NCBI GenBank assembly: GCA_030248215.1
Contig: JASANG010003146.1
Location: 1 to 64,000 of the forward strand
Length of the DNA stretch: 64,000 nucleotides
Direction of reading: 5' to 3'
DNA from: Enoplolaimus lenunculus
Lineage: Eukaryota; Nematoda; Enoplea; Enoplida; Thoracostomopsidae
The position numbers and the translations under genes were made by a program. The notes below the pieces were generated by a model. It made no database searches. It saw nothing but the letters and a program-made list of their open reading frames with translations, and had not been told where the DNA came from. Numbering within the stretch: position 1 is the stretch's first letter; the number at the start of each line of letters is the position of its first letter. Of the stretch, positions 12,480-24,400 are shown in pieces.

Positions 12480-13960
12480 AGTAATACCTAAACATAAAAC
12501 CTTGCATTATCGCTGAAGATTTTTATACAAGAGAAAAACGTTTCATTTAACGAATAGCTGCAATACCGGATTAACGATCAGCGGCGGACGGCGGGTTAAA
12601 AATAAATAACAGGCCGTAAGAATAACAGGGGGTATCTACTTAAGGCCAAATATATATCAGCCCAAATCTTATTCGGTCCACTACAGTATAACAAAAGCTC
12701 CGTATTAAAGTTATTGTAAAATGCTCTTAATTAACGCAGCCGTACCGTAAGTCATTTTTAACGAAACAACTGTCATTTTATTTCATGAGAAATGCGCAGA
12801 TTTCGAGATTTGCGGAAACCGTAAACATTGGTTTCAAAATAATAATACTACAAAGGCTCCAATTTTTGACGATTCATTTTCAGTATTAAATTTTTTGACA
12901 CGGCCTGGCGGCCGTCTCTTTTAACAAAAGCTAATTTTCGGGGTCTCGAGTTTACAAGTGCTTTTTCTTTCATGGTTTGTCGGGAAACAGTATATTTTTT
13001 GCTTACTTAGCTATTCTAAATCATGGAATATTGCTGCAGAGTCACCCGTAATTCACAAGATGCGCAAATTAATTACTCAGAATAGTTCATTCCACCACCC
13101 ACATGAGTTGTTGTTTCTGCATAAATTACACATTAAATTATTTCAAATTTTTCAAGTGGCTATTTTAGCTTACGGGTGCGTAGTCGCAGGGGGGTGGCCC
13201 TTCCCCTCCTCTTTCCTTCCACTTCCCTGGCTCTCTAACCGTCTCCTTATGACCTTTCAGGGGCTGCATGTTATATATGTATTTGCGAAATGGTTTCTTC
13301 CAGATACAGCTCTTGGGTCTGGATTTAGTGTGTTTAGAGGGTTTAAAAGTAACATCAAGTTAAATCTAAAATGCCAATGCAAAATCAATTTGAAAAGGAA
13401 AACTGTTATCTATAATAATGAAGCAAGTTTAAAAAGACCAATTAAATTTTAGAATTAATCAAGTTTTTATTTAATTTTTCATTCGGAAACTTCCTCATTA
13501 TGAATGTAATAAAATCTGTTCTCTGCACATCAAAAAATTGCAACACTGGCGGCGTCCAGGCCGCCCCAAAAAGATTATTTTTCAAATTGGAAATAATTTT
13601 CAAGTTTATGGATACGAATTGTGGTCTCGATGACAGATTTTTATTGCAAACAAAATTAAGACGATAATATTAAAGACTGGCGGGTTAAAATTAGATAAAA
13701 CTGAGAGTACGTAAACTTTTATTTCGTGCGATCAGTGACATGGGATTTCGTATCGACGGTTAAATTCATGTGAAAAGTTAGATCATTTGAATAAACACAT
13801 CACAAACATAACATTCCAAGACATTACTTCCATCTTTTTTTCAGCGACCTTACAGAAATTTTGTTATAGGAAGTTAAGTTACTTGAAGTTTATCATGTAT
13901 TGGATTCTTCGAAAAATGTATACATTAACGCTAATGTTTATATTATGTTAACATAATGAT
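12480..13960 (+). repeat. Palindrome-centre repeat, left copy
   Basis: Recognisable motifs are CCTTGCATTATCGCT, GGTTAAAAATAAATAAC, TCTTATTCGG, GACACGGCCTGGCGGCCGTC and TTTCTTTCATGGTTTGTCGG. Diverged copies occur away from the palindrome at 37,118-37,600 and about 62,100-62,290, so this is a dispersed family rather than unique sequence. A pyrimidine-rich GC block at 13,175-13,245 may be a nested insertion. Confidence 0.65.
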
Positions 13961-13970
13961 CACATTACTC

Positions 13971-14353
13971 CACCTCTTCTTTGTTTTGATTATTTTTTTG
14001 TTTTTTTTTTTTTATTTCTTCAACATTAATACAGACGTTATTAAGTTTGCATAAATTTATGGTGATGTTTATTTGTCTATTTCTTATATTTACGTTAGGC
14101 AAGCTTGGGTTAGGTTTACGAAAATGTATACCTAAGTAAGTTAAGTATTTATTTAAGCGAACGTAATCTCTAACGTAAATGTGAGAAGGTAAAGAGGGTT
14201 TAAATTTAGAGGATAATTAGAATAACATTTTGTTTGAATTACGATAAAATCACATCGTGTTATGTAATAATTATAGACAATACAGCAAATTCATCGTTCA
14301 GAATCTGAATGCAACTGTCAAAAGTGCTCACGAACTGTGATGAGGCTCGGAGT
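13971..14353. other. Loop of the inverted repeat
   Basis: This is non-palindromic spacer between the arms. It holds a T-rich run near 13,985-14,015 and AT-rich sequence, with no coding potential that I can support. Flanking arm sequence on both sides (about 13,540-13,965 and 14,355-14,880) is alignable but full of small indels and substitutions, unlike the arms further out. Confidence 0.75.
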
Positions 14354-14364
14354 CAATGTGATCA

Positions 14365-15900
14365 TTTATGTGTCAACATTAATATTAAACATTGGCGTTA
14401 GATCGTATACATTTTTCGAAGAATCCAATACCATTGATAAACTTCAAGCGTTAACTGTGAACGTTCCGTATAACAAAATTTCTTGTCAGATGGTCGCTGA
14501 AAAAGAACGCATTTTGCTGACAGTAATCGTCGTTTGGCAATTGTTATCGTTTGTGATGTGTTGCTGATCTCAGAATGATCTTAGAACCGTTGTTTCACAT
14601 GACATTTAACCGTCGGATACCAAATTCCAGTGTCACTGATTCGGTCACGAAATAAAAGTTTACGTACTGCGTCGAGTTTTATCTAATTTTAACCCGGCCG
14701 ATGTCTTTAATATTATCGTCTTAATTTTGTTTCAATAAAAATCTGTCATCGAGACACAATTCGTATCCATAAACTTGAAAATTATTTCCAATTTGAAAAT
14801 AATCTTTTGGCCCTGACGCCGCCAGTGTTGCAATTTTTTGATGTGCAGAGCAGATTTTATTACATTCATAATGAGGAAGTTTCCGAATGAAAAATTAAAT
14901 AAAAACTTGATTAATTCTAAAATTTAATTGATCTTTTTAAACTTGCTTCATTATAATAGATAACAGTTTTTCTTTTCAAATTGATTTTGCATTGGCATTT
15001 TAGATTTAACTTGATGTTACTTTTAAACCCTCTAAACACACTAAATCCAGACCCAAGAGCTGTATCTGGAAGAAACCATTTCGCAAATACATATATAACA
15101 TGCAGCCCCTGAAAGGGTCATAAGGGAGACGGTTAGAGAGCCAGGGACGTGGCCAAGGGAAGAGGAGGGAGGTTCCACCCCCTCCTACGTTCACCCCGTA
15201 AGCTAAAATAGCCACTTGAAAAATTTGGAAATAATTTAATGTGTAATTTATGCAGAAACAACAACTCATGTGCGGTGCGGTTGCGAATTGACCAGCTATT
15301 CTGAGTAATTAATTTGCGCATCTTGTGAATTACGGGTGACTCTGTAGCAATATTCCATGATTTAGGATAGCTAAGTAAGCAAAAAATATACTGTTTCCCG
15401 ACAAACCATGAAAGAAAAAGCACTTGTAAACTCGAGACCCCGAAAATTAGCTTTTGTTAAAAGAGACGGCCGCCAGGCCGTGTCAAAAAATTTAATACTG
15501 AAAATGAATCGTCAAAAATTGGAGCCTTTGTAGTATTATTATTTTGAAACCAATGTTTACGGTTTCCGCAAATCTCGAAATCTGCGCATTTCTCATGAAA
15601 TAAAATGACAGTTGTTTCGTTAAAAATGACTTACGGTACGGCTGCGTTAATTAAGAGCATTTTACAATAACTTTAATACGGAGCTTTTGTTATACTGTAG
15701 TGGACCGAATAAGATTTTGGGGCTGATATATATTTGGCCTCTAAGTAGATACCCCCTGTTATTCGGTACGGCCTGTTATTTATTTTTAACCCGCCGTCCG
15801 CCGCTGATCGTTAATCCGGTATTGCAGCTATTCGTTAAATGAAACGTTTTTCTCTTGTATAAAAATCTTCAGCGATAATGCAAGGTTTTATGTTTAGGTA
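14365..15900 (-). repeat. Palindrome-centre repeat, right copy
   Basis: This is the inverted partner of 12,480-13,960. It differs from it by many small indels, especially at 14,365-14,830. Confidence 0.65.
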
Positions 15901-15934
15901 TTACTTTCAAAACTTAAGCACGCATTAAAGTTTC

Positions 15935-16154
15935 GGCCAAAGTTACTTTAAGGGGCGTAACAGTAGATTAAGCGTATTCCTAAATCTAAGCCTAAACCTA
16001 AGCGTTGCAAAAATACGTTCCTAAGCGTAAGCCCAAGCCTAAGTCTAAATGCCTAAGCCTAAAGCCTAAGCAAAAAATGTATATAATATAGAATCTAGAC
16101 CTACTCTTTTATGGACCCACCAGAAACCTTGACACCCTTAAAGTAACATGGGCC
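15935..16154 (+). mobile_element. Mirror of MITE 12,231-12,450
   Basis: This is the right-arm copy with the same ends and CCTAAGC-type interior. Confidence 0.6.
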
Positions 16155-16875
16155 CTAATTTCGAACGCTAGATTAGTTCCTCCGTTTTTGCGTCAGACAG
16201 AAATTTTCTTTAAAATATATGTTTCTAAACACAAGAAAGTCAAATTTCACTACAACTTGGTTATTGTTATTTCTAGTTTGCAGACACGAAGAATCCAGTC
16301 TTATGAAACACGCAGACAATATACATTGAATATCATATAATATTGAAGTTCAAATGGTGTTGAGTTGACAGCGAATTAGCGGCACTCTTATTGTACCAAA
16401 ACTGCCTCGGCAGGCCCGCAGCCAACTCACCTTGCTAGGGTGCCAAGAAATTTTCGTTGAGGCATACAAGGGATCAGTACTGAAAATGCAAAAGTCAATA
16501 AGAGGTTATTAGATTTACGCACGCGGTGTAAGTTCCAGTGGAGTTGAATAGCTCAGTCCAAGGTAGGACTATCAGAACTCAACTTTCTGAGTTGATTCAA
16601 CTTTGTTCTGAGTTTAAACTAAACCCGGAATCAACTCAACTCGGAGTGTAAATTAACTCAATGCAGAGTGAGTTAAAGTTTTACTGCCTATAACTCAGAA
16701 ATAACTAAACTTGCTAGCCAAGTTAGTGGGATTCCAATACAGTAAACTTAAGCTACACCTAGAATAATTTTTGGTTTCGCTTTACGCTCGCCTATGCTAC
16801 AGACTTATGCTTACTTTGATTCTTACGCTTAAGCTTAGGCTTAGGCTAAAAAGTTGTTGAATGTACTGTATTTAA

Positions 16876-17072
16876 GGCCAATATAAAGAACAGGGCCGGA
16901 ACAGTATTAAGGATATTCCTAATTCTAAGCCTAAGCCTAGTCTAAGCCTGAAGCGTTAGAATATTAGCCTAAGCCTAAATCTAAGCAAAGCAGAAACTAT
17001 TAGTCTAAAGCTTAAGCTTACCCTTTTCTAGCACCACAGTAAAAGCTTCCGCCTCTGATCTTCACATGGGCC
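16876..17072 (+). mobile_element. Mirror of MITE 11,318-11,512
   Basis: This is the right-arm copy, read as CCTAAGC units on the + strand, with the same terminal repeats. Confidence 0.6.
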
Positions 17073-17953
17073 GTACTTGGTACAGTTCAGATAGGCCAAT
17101 GCATCTTTTAGGGCCGCGACTCAAGATGTTAGCATATTCCTAAGTCTTAGCCTAAGTCTAAACAAAACATATAGTCTAGAACTTAAGCCTACTCTTTTGC
17201 AGTCTAACGAGAAAACTTGGTGGCTCTATAATAAACAATGGCCAATCAAAAACTCAAACAACAGTTTGTTGCATTGAAGTAGAATTTTTGACCTATGTAT
17301 AACCACGTAGCTAGTGTTACTATTGTAGACTGGCAAATCACGCGTTTTGAAATGTGGAAGTTGTCAATTATATTGGGATACTTAAGCGCCAATTACAGTT
17401 GAAACATATATTGGGTTACTTGAGAACCAATTACAAACTCGTAAAATTAGCTGACAGGTTGATCAAAAACTTTGGTAGTAAAGGCAGTGAATAACGGTAG
17501 CAGTTTGCAAAACTGAATCAACAAAATAAACTCAATGTCAGCTTTGCACGTCGCAATTTGGCCCTGTTTTGAAACTAAAATATCCGAAAAGGTAGGGGCT
17601 TGACACGTGCTATTCCAAGTGATCTGATTTTTGGGGTAGTACGCTCCGCAGTGTTAAAAATTTTGCAGGTTTAATACGAGTAACAGAACAAATAATACGG
17701 CAATATACACAACGCGAACGGAACCCACAATAACTGGACTCGCAAAAATACGCAATTTTACGAATTTTCGGGATAACTCGAAATTAAGTCAAAACCGGAT
17801 GAAAGTAGAAATTCCAAGTCAAACCCGGGTTTAAGCAGTCTAAATCTGATAGATTCACGGCAATTTTGCCCAAATATATTGACTACAACGCGAATAATAC
17901 TTATACAAGCCGCCTGAGCCGTAGTTGCGCAACTTGCAACCCGTACACACAAT

Positions 17954-18036
17954 ATGCGGAAAGCGCCAATTGTAACCCAAATGACACCGTTTGCCGGTAT
18001 GAATGGTATATTTGCGATAGAAACTAATCGAGAGCT
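17954..18036 (+). CDS. Possible alternative first exon (MRKAPIVTQMTPF)
   Basis: An ATG frame of 27 codons ends at the strong donor GAGCT|GTAAGT in phase 2, the phase that exon 2 needs. It could replace exon 1 at 18,092. It cannot be joined in frame to exon 1 itself, since no acceptor between them gives the right phase. A mirror copy lies in the left arm at about 10,365-10,447. Confidence 0.35.
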
Positions 18037-18091
18037 GTAAGTATTTTTAGTATTTTGTATATTTGTACTACAACTACTCGGCATAGCGAGA

Positions 18092-18444
18092 ATGTTAGGC
18101 CCGTGCCCGAGAGAAATGGCGGCAAATCAACAGCGAGCGCCCTTGCTTACAGCTCCATTGACACGTGCTACAATCCAGACGCCACCTGCAACGCGGCTGC
18201 CATCACAAATGATAAATCAGCAATCTCTGGGTGGGCAAGGCCGGCTGAGCGATAATGCCGTTGCTGCGAAACCATGTACAGCTGTGTTTCCGACAAGAAA
18301 TGCGCCGCCAAATTTTCTGCGACCCCCACGAGGACCAGGTTTTGTTTCACGGCTTTCGTTTCGAAGTGCGAATGCTCCTGGCTTGTCCCGTCCGTTTGGA
18401 TATAAAAACCAACCAATAGTTGCATCTGATGCGTCGTTAATCAG
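18092..18444 (+). CDS. Zinc-finger gene exon 1 (MLGPCPREM start)
   Basis: The frame opens at ATG 18,092 and ends at the donor ATCAG|GTAAGA (phase 2). It encodes 117 residues rich in Pro, Arg, Ala and Gln with RPPRGPGF-like low complexity, probably disordered. An in-frame stop lies 51 bases upstream, so this ATG is the first available without an upstream exon. The mirror copy at 9,957-10,309 is also open and differs by a few residues (R/C and F/Y). Confidence 0.7.
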
Positions 18445-21400
18445 GTAAGAGACCTGTCAAAAATTTCACAAGCTGAAATAAAACTTGAAAATGCGGAAGT
18501 AAAAATTTTAATATAACTACAGTGAACACAGACCCTCATCAAGCTGCGGTCAAAATTTTGATTATTTGTGTGACAGTGATATGTTGTTACGGTAAATATA
18601 CTACTGTTCTCGGAGAGTTTTGTTTTTCTGTTATATGCTGATATCTCGTAAAATTTGATGTATAGATATATAATCGCTACTGCTTATTGAGCTCGTTCCA
18701 AACCTCCACAGATATATTGCATGTTCCTGCTCTTGTAAGTTGGTCGCGTGTTCACTTAATTCTGTTATATGTTTCACATCATCAAGTATTAATTTCCTTG
18801 GAATATTGTGTTGTCCGGGTGGGCTGCTCCCATATATGAATATGTGAATAGTTGACATTACATATTATGGACGTCGGACGGTTATAAACAATAACTGAAT
18901 AACTTATTTACACGTGATTAAATTCTTGGTCAAGAAGAAAAAGGTCTGTAGGAAAACTATATTGATCGAGATTCGATTTGCTTTTGAGCAACGTCTGACA
19001 GTTTTGATAGTAAGAATATTAAACCAATAACAGTCAATCATTTTTGATACAGAAAGAAGTCAGAAAGCATCGAGCTCAGGCTAAGGTTTTATACTGATTT
19101 ACGCTTTGGTACACGTTGTTTTAGACCACAAGTTTCAAGCAGTGTTCACTACGCGCATTCTAGAAGGTCTGTTGGCCTTTTAAGCACAAATCAACAAGAC
19201 GTGTTTGCAACTATCCACGTCAAAAATACTAAACTCAGTGGTAATGAATCGGATCAAGCAATAGACACGCAAACTGTCGAATTAATTGAGCGAGCACTGC
19301 GCGGGGAAACATTGCCGGATGAAATGTTAAAACGACTTGCAACAGTCGATAACCCTAATATCGTCGTAGAAGATAATGCTTCGCCTGAAGCTAAACAAAA
19401 ATCGGCCACCGAGAGCGAACTAGTATGTAATTGGGTTGTCTACCAATCATATGTATAAACGTGTACGTACATAATCACGTTTTGCATTTGGTTGATTCCC
19501 TCAGTTATATTCCGGTCTTGAACTGTTGAATTCGATTAAACAACTAAGTGGCAGCAACACTTTATAAGTTTATTTAGTTTGTTTAATTAAGTGAAAGAGG
19601 CTGAAGTAACATTGCTAACCCGTTAAAAGTACAAAAACAACGAAAAACTTGAATTTTAATACGATCGTTTGACGCATCTGCATTAAATGTCTTCAGAAAC
19701 TATGCTTAGATAGATAATAAATTGTCGCGATGTATAATAATATTATTTCATGATTGATAAATCCCGAAAACCTTTAAGTAAGATACTACTGACTGCACTC
19801 AGTGCGGCTACCTATAATGTTGTATGGTGTGTAATCAAAAACTTTCTGCCTGCGCTAGCGCTATGCGCGTTTTGGCAAATTTACGTGTATGGGTGAAAAG
19901 GAAATGTATATGTGAAATTTATGCAAGTTTTGGACTTGTTGGCGTACGGTTAGTTGCTGCATGATAAAATCTGAAAAACGATTTTGCCATGCACTGATTA
20001 ACTTACAAATCGGTATTTGTTGCCAAGACATTTGTGTGAAAATATGGGGACTCATTCGTAGCTGTGCTAGTGTGCTTCTTGCGGATCTCGGCAGTGATGT
20101 ATAGAGTTTTAATTAAAACGTTCGCCCATATTGCTAACTTGTTATCACTTTGTTAGTTTGGACATCTATAGATAACTAATGAAGTTCAGAAACTTACTAT
20201 TCGCGGTCGGCAGTACATGCTTTCCATGCAGTAGTCGGGCTTCCGTCTAGTTAGCGTTCACAGAAAATTTTCTAATTTTGAAAATTTTTGGATACTTCAC
20301 TCCTCCTAATCATTCCACACCAAAATTTGAATTTTTGAACAATTCGATTTTAACGTCCTGAAGTGAAAAATTTTTTATCAAAAAATTAGGCAATTTATGT
20401 ATAGTTCAACGCAACTTGAGGAGCTGAATTAATTGGCGTTAAATCTTCCACAAGACTGATACAGTCTCAAACTCTTTGAGCCTGATACTTGAGACTTTTT
20501 TAAGAGTCTTAGAAATTTTTGATACAATATAAATCACGAATTTTGAAGGTCCTATTCCGCTCAAAAAACAGTAATAATATTAAGGTTGAAAAACCAACGA
20601 AAATATGGTAAACGTATTCATTTAATATTTTGCACAAAATATACATATGACAACAATCACATCTTAGCAAAACAGACTGACTTTATATATATCTTACAAA
20701 AAAATTGCGCTGTTGCAGAATCATATTAGTGATACTGGCTGGCTTAATATCGCATAATTTGCCCCGAGCCAAATGCAATTTACCAAAACCGGAACGAACC
20801 GGAACCGGAGAATGAATTACATGCCACCAAAAAATTCATGTTAATTTTCTTGCAATATTCATGGTGGAATAACCCTAGTTGAAGATGGGTATTCATAATC
20901 TACGAAAGCGAAATCTGCCTTCGATGGTTTATTTTTGGCAATTGTTAAGGTTTGCAGACTATGCTAATAAAATTTACATTATTTTTGTCGTCATTATGTA
21001 GAAAATGTCTTAATTTTCACCGACCAAATTTTAATACCGGAATTTTTAATTCCGGTGAAAATTTACCGGAACCGGAACTGGATGGTGAAGAAATGCCGGA
21101 AATGCCGGAAACGGATTTCCGGACACAACCTGACATGTATACATATGCGCATATAAACATATACAACTATATATTATACACATACATATATCAGGCTTCA
21201 ACCGAAATTCCCGTTCCGGCGGGGAGAGACGCGGTAACCATAATTTTTACAATTTTATGGCAAATTGTGAAGAATGTGTCAAAAATTTTGATGAAACTCA
21301 AGTTGTTTTCACAACTTGTTTCCCATCTATAGATTGCGAATATTTTGAAGTAATTGATGCATGTTGTTGTAGAGTTTGAAACGCTGGAGAGTTAAAACAC

Positions 21401-24400
21401 AAAACAGTCAATGAACAACACATATTGTGTTGAACTATAACTATGGTCAGTTAGGATTAATCTGGTTGTGCAATAAGCTTCAAAAAAAGTTGCATTAACG
21501 ATTGTAATGTATTAAGTCTCATTCGTTAATAATAATAATAATACGTATACCTATATTAACTTTCAGTAATAGTTATTACATCTACCCGCTTCTAGTAGGA
21601 AAACCTGTAGTTTTTACAGTACGATAGCTTTCTGCTACGTACATGTAATAGTGCATGCCTGCGTAAACAGATTATTGGTGCTCTTAATTTAACATTTTGG
21701 TTTATTACGTGTGTAAGTTGCTGCTTCAATTTTCAAAATGTTTGTCTATAATATGAAGCTGGTGATCGGAGATATAGACATAATCTGAAATTTCTGGACA
21801 GTTAAGCAGTCGCATTAACATTCTCTGCTAAATCGAACAGTCTAATAAATTTGTCTTATCGGCTATGTGCACTTGCAAAAACGATTGAATAAAGTTATAT
21901 ATCCTTCCAACATAAAATCTCGGCAACACCTATTAAATATTGATGTTTTGGTTTTGATTGTTTTGCCATTTACAATTTCAGTCGTTAGAAGATTCGGAAA
22001 ATAGTTCTGTTGTGGACGGCGTAAACGGATATAAGTTATTTCGTGACATCGATCATGCAACTTTCAATCATATGTGGCATCATCAAGAAGACGCGATTAA
22101 AACGTTGTTTAAATCGTACGCTAAATTTATGTATGATTATGATCCAAAGTATTGGTTCGATGATTTTTATAAGCGTAAAACACACTCAAAGAAAGGGCAC
22201 GCTCCGTGGCTGGTCGGACTTGAGTCAATAATGACTTATAACGATAAAACGATTGAAATGTTGGAGCAGACACAAGGCTGGGTTGATATGTCGTCAATGG
22301 GTACGTTTTCACGTACATGATTAATGAATGTTGTTAATGTAATGAAAGTTTTATAAATCAAAGGCGTTTGCAATTTTTTAGCGAAAACTAACGATACTTT
22401 GAAATTTTTTGCCTATTCCTGTTTTTAGAACAACCATTTTATCACTAATTAGATTTGCATAGTGAAACGATGTCTTATATCGGTTTCTCAGACAAAATGT
22501 TACGTATGCTTGACGTGCGTTCCGTTTACTCGGCGAGTCCTTCCAAGTTAACCCACCCCTCGCCCATTCGAAAAATTACCCTTGGTTTGGGAATATGCCT
22601 GTATAAGCTTAACGCCAGAAATCTAATAAAGATGACCAGGGTTGTTAATTTAATGGCGTAACAGTATCTCATCGTATTCCTGTTGGTATTCCCAAACCTG
22701 TGCCTAAACGTCAACATAGAAATAAGTCTAAGTTGAAACCTAAGTCTATCTGAATTTAATAAGATACGCCAAACAAAATATTATTGCAATTGAATAGAGT
22801 CGTTGGTAAAGTGTTAAAGATGTATCGGCGTGTCGGCAACTGAAGGAAGAATTATTCGCTACGTTTCAATATTTGAATGCCGTTTACAATTTAATTTGAA
22901 TTATGTTATCCCATTGCGGCCGGATCTTAAATTAAATTATCCGGCTTTGGCATTTTTTTGTATCTGGTCCCACCCTGGGAGATTTGTATAATTTGTTCAG
23001 GTTATTAAGCTTAAAAGCGGTATTTGACTATTTGCAGTAGTATTTTCGAAAAACCAGGAAATGTAGTATAGTAATTAACTATGACTCGTCTGCGAATATG
23101 TTTGCGCTTTTATCATATTAACATTTTTGGTAGCTGTAGCTCTCTGTAGTGTAAGAAAAAAATTTGCTGCACTTTTAGTCATAGAAATCCTAATCATAGA
23201 AATACTAGTAAATTTGAACAAAACGGAAAGCAATGCGTGTATTGACGTTTATCAAGTGATTATAGGGTTCTCGATGAACAGTCAAGCTGTCGAACATATT
23301 AAATTGCCAGCAGACACAAATCCGTTATTTGATGAGAAACAATTTTCGCGCACTGATGCTATGCAGATTCTTGACTACAAGGCTGTGCGCCCGCCGCCAT
23401 CTGCTGTTGGTAGGTTCGATTCTCAATTTAAGAATTTGATTGCTAGGGTTGGAGTACTTTGCATTCAAAACGAGATGAACAATCGAAAAGCAGGAATCGG
23501 GTATGTGATAGTCAGTGGATGGGAGTCTCGGTTTCGCTCGGTCTTGGCAAGTCTCGGCGGTATTTGACGGTCTCGGTCTCCCTTTTTGACTCTCTGTGGT
23601 TGGGAAAGACCATAAGACGAAGATTCATCAAATGTATGACTGTGTTGTTGAAGTAAGCGATGGCTGATGATAAAATTTTTTTGGGAAATTATGAAATTTA
23701 ATAGTTACGCAATAATTACGAGCAGATATTCTGACAAATAACAAAAAAGATATGAAAAACAGAAAAGCTACGAAAAAACCATTAGAAATAATTTGTTTTG
23801 AAAATTTTATTTTTTTCGGTGATGACCAAAAGTTTACCGAGACCGAAACTTTTCTTGGCTGATCTTGGTAGTCGGGTCTCCATTTCGGTTTTGATTGTGG
23901 GTTTCATTCTGACGCCGGAACTAAACAGCGCAGCAAATTGAAATAGAGATAAAATGTGTTCCTTGTCAGTCATCTGGCTTCTCCACAGCGGGGGCCCAGC
24001 ACTTTTCGAAATTTTCATTTTCCCCCGGCGAAAATTTTGCCGCCTCCCGGAAAGGCTTCCGGCGAATTTTCGGCCGCCCCCAGCAAAATGCCCCCAGCCA
24101 ATTTTTTTGCGGCCCCCCAGGACTTTTTAGGCCAAAAATTTTCAACGTTAAAACGTAAAGACCTGGGCTTCTTTTGTGGCGGACATTCGGCAAAATATGA
24201 TTTTATATTACGCTGAGTACTCACAATTTTAATAGCTTACAAATACCCGTAGTAACTAATACAATTCAATAATCAACTGAAAAAAGCACAATTATATGAA
24301 GACCGTTTCAGGGCATACAGCATTCGAAAGTACCTTGCAGCAGCAAGTTCAACCCGCCTGAGCCTTATGATAAACTGAAGCAGTAACTAATATATGAAAT

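Larger units (their letters stand above)
845..13970. repeat. Left arm of giant inverted repeat
   Basis: This stretch is the reverse complement of about 14,354-27,578. Matching features have coordinates summing to about 28,401 through most of the arm (for example exon 1 at 9,957-10,309 against 18,092-18,444). The sum drifts to about 28,419 at the outer end and about 28,321 at the centre because of small indels. The arms look nearly identical over long stretches, with scattered substitutions, and diverge most near the loop. The arm carries the inverted, partly broken copy of the zinc-finger gene and all embedded repeats of the right arm. It could be a real palindrome or an assembly or amplification artefact. 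Confidence 0.95.
10310..17953. other. Head-to-head intergenic region with repeats
   Basis: This lies between the two divergent exon 1 copies. It holds the mirrored TTAGGC-type MITEs, the mirrored AACTCA-rich sequence (about 11,640-11,830 and about 16,560-16,700), a mirrored hAT-type fragment (GAGTTGGCTGCGGGCCTG near 11,957), the palindrome-centre repeat and the loop. No gene is visible. The longest open frame (12,958-13,452, +) lies in repeat sequence. Confidence 0.6.

Noticed and set aside
12958-13452. 164-codon frame as a gene
   Set aside because: It lies in the dispersed palindrome-centre repeat. The mirror copy is frame-shifted, and no domain was recognised.
20952-21332. 126-codon frame in intron 2 as an exon
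   Set aside because: Exon 2 joins exon 3 in phase 0 without it. The frame is made of CCGGAA repeats, and no donor/acceptor pair kept the frame.
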